Assembly: GCF_007829035.1 (NCBI RefSeq)
Contig: NZ_VIVQ01000001.1
Coordinates: 1,488,001 to 1,552,000, forward strand
Reading direction: 5' to 3'
Source of the DNA: Rudaeicoccus suwonensis
GTDB lineage: Bacteria; Actinomycetota; Actinomycetes; Actinomycetales; Dermatophilaceae
Length of the DNA: 64,000 nt
Shown here piece after piece: positions 35,761-42,482 of this stretch; position 1 is the first letter of the stretch, and each line of letters opens with the position of its first letter. The notes under the pieces were generated by a model. That model did no database searches. It was given only the letters and a program-made list of their open reading frames with translations, and was not told the origin of the DNA. Made by a program: the position numbers and the translations under genes.

Positions 35761-36540
35761 ATGATCGACTTTCACTGCCATTTGGATCTGTATCCCGACC
35801 CTGAAGCCGCTGCTACCGGGGCACAACAGGACCAGGTGTCCGTGCTATCGGTTACCACAACGCCGTCCGCATTCACCGGCACGGCGACTCTGGCAGCCGG
35901 ACGGCCCATGATCCGAACAGCCTTGGGCCTCCATCCCGAGCTAGCACACGAACGCAGTCACGAACTCCCGCTCTTTGACGAGCTCGTATGCACGACCCCG
36001 TTCGTAGGAGAGATCGGACTGGACGGCAGCTCTCGATTCGCTCAAACCCGAACAGTCCAGGCCGAAGTGTTCACCCATATTCTTCGCTCGTGCTGCGACG
36101 TCGGAGGACGGATTCTCTCGATCCACAGCCGAGGCGCCGTCAGGGCAACGCTCGACGCGCTGCGAGAGTCGCCCGACGCAGGGATCCCCGTGCTGCATTG
36201 GTTCACTGGCACAGCTCGCCAGGCAGAGAAGGCGATCGAGCAAGGTTGCTGGTTCAGCGTTGGGACGTCGATGCTGATATCCGCAAGGGGGCGCGAACTG
36301 GTTGCGATGTTTCCTCGAGATCGTGTACTTACCGAGACTGACGGGCCGTTCGCCACGCACGAAGATCGAACTGTGGTGCCGAGCGATGTTGCGGTCACGC
36401 AACGGTTGCTCGCCGCCTGCTGGGACATCGAGCCGTCGCAGGCGCAGGATCTAGTCGCCTCGAACTTGCAGGCACTCTTAGCTTCAGGAGCCGAGGATCG
36501 GTCGGCTGCTAGGCCAGGCGATGAGCCCCCCACGACGTAG
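35761..36540 (+). CDS. qatD: QatD, TatD-family metal-dependent nuclease of the Qat system
   Basis: 259 residues from ATG 35761, 18 bp after qatC. TatD metal ligands are present in order: DFHCHLD (two His), VGEIGLDG (Glu), LSIHSRGA (His), VLHWFTG (His) and LTETDGPF (Asp). TatD proteins cut DNA from the 3' end; QatD is required for Qat immunity. It completes the four-gene set in the standard order A-B-C-D with no frameshift, so the system looks functional. Confidence 0.92.
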   Translation: MIDFHCHLDLYPDPEAAATGAQQDQVSVLSVTTTPSAFTGTATLAAGRPMIRTALGLHPELAHERSHELPLFDELVCTTPFVGEIGLDGSSRFAQTRTVQAEVFTHILRSCCDVGGRILSIHSRGAVRATLDALRESPDAGIPVLHWFTGTARQAEKAIEQGCWFSVGTSMLISARGRELVAMFPRDRVLTETDGPFATHEDRTVVPSDVAVTQRLLAACWDIEPSQAQDLVASNLQALLASGAEDRSAARPGDEPPTT

Positions 36541-36697
36541 GTTGCCGAACCCACGACTGTCTGGCAAACCATCACCGCTCCGCGATCCGCCCAACCGTGC
36601 CGGCGAAAGCTCATTCTGAGCGGTAGGACGCATTTATACATCGAAGGATTGCGCGCCTCATGCGTCTCTGGGCCGATTCGGGCGAGGCGGAGTGACG

Positions 36698-37192
36698 ATG
36701 CCCCGCTTTACAAACCATCATTATCTCGAACTCCATCGTCGCCTGCGGGCATTGTGGCTTCAAGACGATGCCAACTATCTGGATTTCACAACCACAGAAC
36801 AACTGACAATTCATCGCTTCTTTGCTCCGGGTAAAGATCTGGACGATGAGGCACTCCTCGCTCGCCGTCAGGAGATCACAAAGTTAGAGCCCTCGCTGCC
36901 ACAGCGTGCTGGCCGCGCGATCGCTAATCTGGATCAAATCGAACGAATCGCCGCATACCGCCAGAACCGTGCCGAAGAACTCGCGCGCAATCCACCGCAG
37001 CCGCGCCCAAAAGGCCAACGAGTCACACGGCCGAAGGGCAGCGAATATAATATTACGGTTCGTGGTGTCATGCGCCCCGAGATTGACATCCAGCGTCTCG
37101 CTTGTGCCATCGTTCATATGGCGATGGATAAAGCTGAGAAGGAAGTTGCCGCTCAAAAGAAGCGCAAAAGAAGACTCAAGGACTCTGACTAA
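36698..37192 (+). CDS. Hypothetical basic protein downstream of qat
   Basis: About 164 residues from ATG 36698 (GTG 36692 two codons earlier also possible), with GGCGGAG upstream. Its sequence (FTNHHYLELHRRLRALWLQD) is helical, with a strongly basic tail (KKRKRRLKDSD) and a Pro-rich basic segment (PPQPRPKGQRVTRPKGS), suggesting nucleic-acid contact. Family not recognised. It shares direction with qat but is separated from qatD by about 160 bp. Confidence 0.6.
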   Translation: MPRFTNHHYLELHRRLRALWLQDDANYLDFTTTEQLTIHRFFAPGKDLDDEALLARRQEITKLEPSLPQRAGRAIANLDQIERIAAYRQNRAEELARNPPQPRPKGQRVTRPKGSEYNITVRGVMRPEIDIQRLACAIVHMAMDKAEKEVAAQKKRKRRLKDSD

Positions 37193-37217
37193 TATCCCTA
37201 GTAGAGACGGAATTGCG

Positions 37218-37655
37218 TCACAACAACCCGCGACCACTCTTCTTTCTCGACATCCCCTGTAAGCTCGCACTTCGCAGGAGTAGTCGCACGACACCTTCGG
37301 AAACCCCAACCTGACGAGCAATCTCGAGCGCTGAGTCGCCACCCACGAATCGCTGGCAGATTTCATCGACCTGGTGTTCGGGGAGTCTATGTGTAGGGGC
37401 GATACCTGCGTCAGCCAGAAGCATTCGAATGGAATAGTCCGACACGTGATAGCGCTTTGCTAACTCGACTTTTGTAATTCCCTTTCGGTACTCGGCTACG
37501 ATCTGTGCGAGATCGTGTTCGCTCAACCTTGACGTGAGCCGTCGACCTGACGCCAGGGGTAGAGGCGAGGCCGAGGTCCGCGGACGCTCAGCCAGGCTCT
37601 CCGTCACCGAGGTTAGGTGAGCCATATTCGAGTACCGTCGTGCACAGTGCACCAT
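37218..37655 (-). CDS. Double helix-turn-helix protein of recombinase type
   Basis: About 145 residues from ATG 37655 (ATG 37625 also possible). Two HTH units in tandem: RLSEHDLAQIVAEYRKGITK with RYHVSDYSIRMLLADAGIAP, then HQVDEICQRFVGGDSALEIA with RQVGVSEGVVRLLLRS. These resemble the C-terminal DNA-binding part of large serine recombinases, but there is no catalytic domain. A decayed relative lies at 16.4-16.8 kb. It may be a regulator of the island or an orphan recombinase tail. Confidence 0.7.
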   Translation of the reverse strand: MVHCARRYSNMAHLTSVTESLAERPRTSASPLPLASGRRLTSRLSEHDLAQIVAEYRKGITKVELAKRYHVSDYSIRMLLADAGIAPTHRLPEHQVDEICQRFVGGDSALEIARQVGVSEGVVRLLLRSASLQGMSRKKSGRGLL

Positions 37656-37668
37656 GGTTCGCGCTTGA

Positions 37669-37730
37669 CGGCGCAACGAATCCCCCGCAGGCGACATCTC
37701 GCCGGCGGGGGTTTTTCGTTGTGCGCGGTA
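37669..37730 (+). terminator. Long Rho-independent terminator
   Basis: CCCCCGCaGGCGA and TCGCCgGCGGGGG pair across a CATC loop and are followed by TTTTT on the plus strand; outer arms CAACGAA and TTCGTTG extend the stem. It ends transcription between the accessory genes and the chromosomal region. No intact plus-strand gene lies directly before it apart from the 37192 gene. Confidence 0.75.
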
Positions 37731-37777
37731 CTCGCCGCGGGCCGAGGTCGCTCCGGCTCCTAGAGCACACCTCCACC

Positions 37778-37972
37778 GGTTGAGCTGGCACGCGATGACG
37801 TTATCCGGCGCGGACAACGACACCTGGTGCCAGGTCGACGGCGCTCCGAAGGGCGGACGAATCCCTCGAGTGGCGCCCCTGGTTGAGTTGGCACGCGATG
37901 TCGTTCAACGACCCCGATAACCGCACCTGGTGCCAGGTCAACGACGGCACGTCCGGAGTGCCAGGTCAACGA
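37778..37972. repeat. 58-bp direct repeat carrying an ACCTGG-TG-CCAGGT palindrome
   Basis: Copies start at 37778 and 37881 (103 bp apart). Both begin GGTTGAG-TGGCACGCGATG and, at the same offset of 44, contain ACCTGGTGCCAGGT (37822-37835; 37925-37938). A third partial copy, GTGCCAGGTCAACGA, lies at 37958-37972 after an identical copy at 37930. In one plus-strand frame both repeats encode similar peptides (LSWHAM...DN.TWCQV). No complete gene is supported. Confidence 0.7.
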
Positions 37973-38038
37973 TGCACGGCAGGTATGGCGCGGGCCACGG
38001 CCGACCACCGCGACGACCGCGACATCGGTGACCACAAC

Positions 38039-38083
38039 GACGAAGGTGGGGCCGGCGATGTCATCGCCGGCCCCACCTTCGTC
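38039..38083 (-). terminator. Perfect 21-bp hairpin ending the sugar ABC operon
   Basis: 38039-38059 (GACGAAGGTGGGGCCGGCGA...) and 38063-38083 are exact inverse complements around a GTC loop. It lies 39 bp after the permease stop. Almost no T-run follows, as is common in high-GC actinobacteria. Confidence 0.85.
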
Positions 38084-38121
38084 ACACCCGGTCTCAGGGT
38101 GACCGGTTCACGAGGATTCGC

Positions 38122-39453
38122 TCAGGTGGCCTGAGCTCCACGACGCGCGATCGCGTCGATCACCACTGCCGCGAGCAGCACGAGCGCGGTGATCATCTCC
38201 TGGGCTGCCGCTCCGAGGCTGAGCAGCGACATACCGTTGGCGATCGTGGCGATCACCAGACCACCGAGCACCGCGTGGATGATCTTGCCGCGACCACCGA
38301 ACAGGCTGGTCCCACCGATGACCGCAGCAGCCACGGCATACAGGACGTACTGCCCACCGTTGAAGCTGGTGCTGATCGATCCGAGGTTCGAGGCGTAGAT
38401 GATGCCTGCCATACCGGCTGTGACCGAGCAGAGCACGAAGCACAGGATCCGGATCCGGTCGACGGCCACACCCGCGCGTCGCGCCGCCTCGGCGTTGCCA
38501 CCGATGGCGTAGACGTAGCGGCCGAAACGCGTGCGACCCAGCAGGAAGCTCCACAGCGCGGCGATACCGGCCATGATCAGCACCACCCACGGGATGCCTG
38601 ACTGACCAGTGGTCTTCAACAACCCGATCGAGCGGTTGCTGTTGCAGATCAGCAGCAGACAGACCCCCGCTGCGGCAGCGAGCACGATCTTGATCGCGCT
38701 GACGGCCGGCGGCGGCGACTCCAGCCCGGCGGCCTTGCGGCGCATGTCACGCGTCACGGTCGCCACGGCATAGAGCACCACCACGACGACGACCACGATG
38801 ACGCTCCACAACGGGCTGATGTTGCCGTTGTTGAGGTCGTTGAGCACCGGATTGGTGACGTTGACGCTTCCGCCGTTGTCCTTGCCGCCGTAGTTGTTGA
38901 TGAACCACAGCAGGAAGCCTTCCCAGAACAGGAAGCCCGCGAGGGTGACGATGAACGATGGCAGCTTCAGCCAGGTCTTCAGGAAGCCCTGCAGGAATCC
39001 GATGACCGCGCAGACCAGCAGACCGAGCACGATCGAGGGAAACCACCCCCACCCGTGCTGAGTCGACTCCACACACGTGAAGGCCGCACCCACCGCGCCG
39101 ACGAAGGCGGCCGACAGGTCGATCTCGCCGAGCAGCAGGACGAAGACCTCTGCAATGCCGAAGAGCACCAGGAAGCCCGCCTGTTGCAGCAGGTTGGTCA
39201 GGTTGAGGGCGGTGAGGAACTTGGAGTTCTCGATCTGGAAGATGATCACCAGCACCACGACACCGACGAGCACGGGCAGCAACCCGGTCTCACCGCTGCG
39301 CAACCGGGCCAGCCACGCCCGGGTGTACTCCGGGAAGCTGCGGGCCAGGTTGGCGTCGATCAGTGCCGGCTCGACAGCGGCCGATCCGGCAGCGGCCTCC
39401 TCCGCGTGGACGACGGCCTCAGGGCGATCGTCAGGCGTCTGTATGTCGGTCAT
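38122..39453 (-). CDS. Sugar ABC transporter permease (XylH/RbsC type)
   Basis: 443 residues from ATG 39453, which overlaps the ATPase stop (ATGA); the longer open frame upstream is a shadow of the ATPase gene. About ten membrane helices, e.g. GLLPVLVGVVVLVIIFQ and FGIAEVFVLLLGEIDLSAAF; GEIDLS and RTRFGRYVYAIGGNAEAARR are the hallmark motifs of the BPD_transp_2 family that moves ribose, xylose and similar sugars, the second being the loop that meets the ATPase. An inserted region near residues 160-260 (NNYGGKDNGGSVNVTNPVL) resembles XylH-type permeases. Partner of the adjacent ATPase and binding protein. Confidence 0.93.
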   Translation of the reverse strand: MTDIQTPDDRPEAVVHAEEAAAGSAAVEPALIDANLARSFPEYTRAWLARLRSGETGLLPVLVGVVVLVIIFQIENSKFLTALNLTNLLQQAGFLVLFGIAEVFVLLLGEIDLSAAFVGAVGAAFTCVESTQHGWGWFPSIVLGLLVCAVIGFLQGFLKTWLKLPSFIVTLAGFLFWEGFLLWFINNYGGKDNGGSVNVTNPVLNDLNNGNISPLWSVIVVVVVVVLYAVATVTRDMRRKAAGLESPPPAVSAIKIVLAAAAGVCLLLICNSNRSIGLLKTTGQSGIPWVVLIMAGIAALWSFLLGRTRFGRYVYAIGGNAEAARRAGVAVDRIRILCFVLCSVTAGMAGIIYASNLGSISTSFNGGQYVLYAVAAAVIGGTSLFGGRGKIIHAVLGGLVIATIANGMSLLSLGAAAQEMITALVLLAAVVIDAIARRGAQAT

Positions 39454-40292
39454 GACCGCTCCTTGGTCGCGTCGTCGGTGCCACCGAGAGTCGGAGCAGC
39501 AGCATTGAACCGGGTCTCCCGGCTGCCGGAGGTGATCAGCGAGACCGCGCTCTGGGAGTCGAAGTCGCTGATCGGCCCCTCGGCGCACATGGTGCCGAGA
39601 TACAACACTGCGAGGCGGTCGGCCACCTCGAAGACGTCGTTGAGGTTGTGGGAGATGACCAGCACCGCGATGCCGCGTTCGGACAGGGTGCGGATCAGGT
39701 TGAGCACCATCGCGGTCTGGGAGACACCGAGGGCAGCGGTCGGCTCGTCCATGATGACCAGGCGGGTCTTGTTCATGACCGCCTTGGCCACGGCGATCGC
39801 CTGGCGCTGACCACCGGACAGTGACCCCACCGACTGACGGATCGAGCGGACGGTGGTCACGGACAGGTCGGCGAGGGTCTCCTTGGCGACCTTCTCCATC
39901 GCGTCCTCGTCGAGCAGACCCCTCTTGCGGACCTCGCGGCCCAGGTAGAGGTTCTGCACGATGTCGAGGTTGTCGCACAGGGCGAGGTCCTGGTAGACGG
40001 TGCTGATCCCGAGTGCCGAGGCATCACGCGGCGAGTGGATGTCCATCGCCGCGCCGTCCCACAGCATCTGACCGCCGTCCAGCCCCCAGATGCCCGAGAT
40101 CGTCTTGATCAGCGTGGATTTACCGGCACCGTTGTCGCCGACGAGGGCAGTCACCTGACCGTCAGGGATGGTGAGGTTGACGTCATTGAGCGCCCGGACG
40201 GGACCGAAATGCTTTTCGACGCTCTTGAGTTGCAGGAGCGGGGCAGATGCCCGGTCCGAGGACCGGGCATCTGCGTGCGTCGTGGCCGTCAC
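39450..40292 (-). CDS. Sugar ABC transporter ATP-binding protein
   Basis: 280 residues from GTG 40292. One ABC domain: Walker A GDNGAGKST (52-60), Q-loop VYQDLALCDNLD (99-110), signature SLSGGQRQ (157-164), Walker B LVIMDEPTAAL (178-188), H-loop VISHNL. Unlike RbsA/XylG, which have two domains, it has a single domain, like FrcA-type sugar ATPases, so it should work as a homodimer. The first 20 residues are encoded by a strong inverted repeat (see 40244-40273). The QDLALCDNLD stretch is identical in the ABC domain of the nearby kinase fusion. Confidence 0.93.
   Translation of the reverse strand: MTATTHADARSSDRASAPLLQLKSVEKHFGPVRALNDVNLTIPDGQVTALVGDNGAGKSTLIKTISGIWGLDGGQMLWDGAAMDIHSPRDASALGISTVYQDLALCDNLDIVQNLYLGREVRKRGLLDEDAMEKVAKETLADLSVTTVRSIRQSVGSLSGGQRQAIAVAKAVMNKTRLVIMDEPTAALGVSQTAMVLNLIRTLSERGIAVLVISHNLNDVFEVADRLAVLYLGTMCAEGPISDFDSQSAVSLITSGSRETRFNAAAPTLGGTDDATKERS
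40244..40273 (-). promoter_or_regulatory. Inverted repeat inside the first codons of the sugar ATPase gene
   Basis: CAGATGCCCGGTCC (40244-40257) and GGACCGGGCATCTG (40260-40273) are perfect complements. It lies about 70 bp after the binding-protein stop. Probable role: to end or pause most transcripts so that binding protein exceeds ATPase and permease; it could also mask the ATPase start. Confidence 0.65.
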
Positions 40293-40341
40293 AGCTCAGA
40301 ACCGCCCTCGCGCCATACGTGCTCGAGTTGGGTTGCCATCA

Positions 40342-41574
40342 TCAGCCCGAGATGCCGTACTTCGTGCAGTCGGCGGCGTAGCTGCCGGAGCACAGTTGGG
40401 ACACGGTGATCGCACCGTCCTTGATGACAGTGGAGCTGATCGTCGACGGGGTGACCCACTGCGGGGCCAGCAGCACCGACGGCACTTCCGCGCCGGTCTT
40501 GGGGTCCTTGTTGGTGCCGTTGAGCAACGAAGACGGCGGGGTCTTGGAAGCGCGGGCGTAGATCGCCACGGCGACGGCGGCCTGGGCCTCCTGGTTGATG
40601 GCCTTGTAGACCGTGCCGCACTGGTAGCCGGAGATGATGTTCTGCAGACCCACGAGGGTGGCGTCCTGACCGGTCACCGGGAAGGTGTCGGGCTTGATGC
40701 CGTGGCTCTTCAGGTAGGTGATGATCGGGGCCGCGTTCTCGTCGTTCGGGCTGAGCAGCGCGTTCGCGTCCGGGTGGGCGGTGTAGGCCTGCTCGAACTC
40801 GGTGGCCGCCGTCGGCGGGTCCCAGGTGCCGGCCGGCGATGCGGCGAGCTTCCAGGTGCCGGCCTTGAACAGCGGGTTGAGCACGGCGTTGTAGCCCTGC
40901 GCGAACTGCGCCGCGTTGGGGTCGGTCGGCGAGCCGGTCATGTCGATGACGTTGGGGTTCTTGACCTTCCAGTTCGCGACACAGGACACGAGGCCGTTGC
41001 CGATCAGGGTGCCGACCTGCACGTTGTTGAAGGACACGTAGTACTGCCGGCTGCCCCCGGTGGTCATCCGGTCGTAGTCGATGACGACTGCGCCCTTGGA
41101 CTTCGCGTAGCTCTCGATCTTCGCGCCGACACCGTCGTCCAGACCATCCAGAATGATCACGTCGGCGCCGTTGGTGATGTCAGCCTGCGCGTCGGCGTAC
41201 TGCGTGGCGTCCGAACCCTGCGCGTTCTGCACGATCATGTCGGAGCTCGGGATGCCGGCCATCGAGGCGGCCTTCATCAGGTACGGCGCGTCGAACTCGG
41301 TGTAGCGAGCGGAGGTCGTGGTGTCGGGCAGGATCGCGGCGATCTTGCCCTTGCCCTCAGCGGCGAGCGACTTCAGGGAGCTCATGGCCGAGAACGTGCT
41401 GTTGAGGTCGGTGGTCGAGATCATCGGGCCGCCGGTGGAGCCGGACGAGGCGGAGGTGCCGGTGTTTGACGAGGTGGACTTGCCGCTGCTTGACGAGCTG
41501 CCGCACGCAGTCATGGCGAGACTGGCCGCAACCATCGCCGTGAGAACCGCAGCGCCTTTGCTGGAACTTTTCAC
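40342..41574 (-). CDS. Sugar-binding lipoprotein of the ABC transporter
   Basis: 410 residues from GTG 41574 (SSSKGAAVLTAMVAASLAMT then ACG). The lipobox is SLAMTAC, so the mature protein starts at that Cys and is anchored outside the membrane. A Ser/Gly-rich spacer precedes a Peripla_BP_4 domain (IAAILPDTTTSARYTEFDAP, ADVIILDGLDDGVGAKIESY, PVTGQDATLVGLQNIISGYQ) of the xylose/ribose class. It delivers sugar to the permease at 38.1-39.4 kb and may also report sugar levels to the kinase encoded upstream. Confidence 0.93.
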   Translation of the reverse strand: MKSSSKGAAVLTAMVAASLAMTACGSSSSSGKSTSSNTGTSASSGSTGGPMISTTDLNSTFSAMSSLKSLAAEGKGKIAAILPDTTTSARYTEFDAPYLMKAASMAGIPSSDMIVQNAQGSDATQYADAQADITNGADVIILDGLDDGVGAKIESYAKSKGAVVIDYDRMTTGGSRQYYVSFNNVQVGTLIGNGLVSCVANWKVKNPNVIDMTGSPTDPNAAQFAQGYNAVLNPLFKAGTWKLAASPAGTWDPPTAATEFEQAYTAHPDANALLSPNDENAAPIITYLKSHGIKPDTFPVTGQDATLVGLQNIISGYQCGTVYKAINQEAQAAVAVAIYARASKTPPSSLLNGTNKDPKTGAEVPSVLLAPQWVTPSTISSTVIKDGAITVSQLCSGSYAADCTKYGISG

Positions 41575-41719
41575 GGAACGAAACTCCCTGTGAATACTGC
41601 CTGTCGGCAGTCGGTGGATCACCAGGGCGGTATGACGCTGCCCGGTGTTGGCGATCTTGAACCTAGGCGCAGCCCCATAAACGTGGTGTGAACATCGCCA
41701 CATTCGCGTTAAAAAAGCG

Positions 41720-42475
41720 TTAACGGGAGGTGGAGTCCATGTCGCCCGCCCACGGCTCGGCCGCGATGCGGTATCCAGCCCGCGGGTGCGTCAGGATCAG
41801 CGGCGGCTCGCCCTCGAGCTCCAGCTTCGCGCGCAACCGCCGGACATAGACGCGCACGTATTCGGTCTCGGTCGCGTAACCCGGACCCCACACCCGCCGC
41901 AGCAGTTGCGCATGGGTGAGCAGCTTGCCGCGATTGGCCAAAAGCTCTCGTAGCAATGCGAATTCGGTCGGCGTCAGGTGGACGTCCTGGCCCTGGCGGG
42001 TGACGTTCTTTCCGGTCAGATCGACCGCGAGGGCGCCGATGGTGATGACTTCCGACGCCGGTGACTGCGGCGCCATCACCCGTGAGCGCCGCAGCGTGGC
42101 GGTGATCCGGGCCAGCAATTCCTCGATCGAGAACGGCTTGGTCATGTAGTCGTCGGCGCCCATGTGCAAGGCGGCGACCTTGTCGCGCTCCCCACCGCGC
42201 GCGGAGACCACGATCACACCGACGTTGGACTGTTCGCGGATCTGCTGGCACAGCACGAGCCCGTCGGCTTCGGGCAGCATGAGGTCCAGCAAGACGATGT
42301 CGGGCTGCTCGTGCTCGATGGTCGACAGGACGTCGCGTCCGTCCACCGAGACCACGGTTTCGAACCCGCGGACGGCCAGATTCGACCGGATCATGTCGAC
42401 GATGTTGGGGTCGTCCTCGACCAGCAGCACGCGCGTCGAGGAGGCCCTGTCGCTCATTGCGGAGGTGTCGGTCAT
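41720..42475 (-). CDS. OmpR/KdpE-type response regulator
   Basis: 251 residues from ATG 42475. Receiver domain: VLLVEDDPNIVDMI (acidic pocket), DIVLLDLMLPEADG (phospho-acceptor Asp), VVSARG (switch Thr/Ser), YMTKPFS (Lys). C-terminal winged helix: VHLTPTEFALLRELLANRGK and ETEYVRVYVRRLRAKLE. It begins eight bases after the kinase stop, so the two form one unit, and the sugar-transporter genes follow in the same direction. It should activate or repress those genes; no binding repeat was identified with confidence. Confidence 0.93.
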   Translation of the reverse strand: MTDTSAMSDRASSTRVLLVEDDPNIVDMIRSNLAVRGFETVVSVDGRDVLSTIEHEQPDIVLLDLMLPEADGLVLCQQIREQSNVGVIVVSARGGERDKVAALHMGADDYMTKPFSIEELLARITATLRRSRVMAPQSPASEVITIGALAVDLTGKNVTRQGQDVHLTPTEFALLRELLANRGKLLTHAQLLRRVWGPGYATETEYVRVYVRRLRAKLELEGEPPLILTHPRAGYRIAAEPWAGDMDSTSR

Positions 42476-42482
42476 CGCGGAC

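Noticed and set aside
37620-37735. Possible tRNA or attachment site at the island end
   Set aside because: No cloverleaf or T-loop consensus could be formed; the structure is explained by a terminator hairpin.
39454-39978. N-terminal extension of the sugar permease frame
   Set aside because: This part is the ATPase gene in another frame; the permease has a coupled ATG at 39453.
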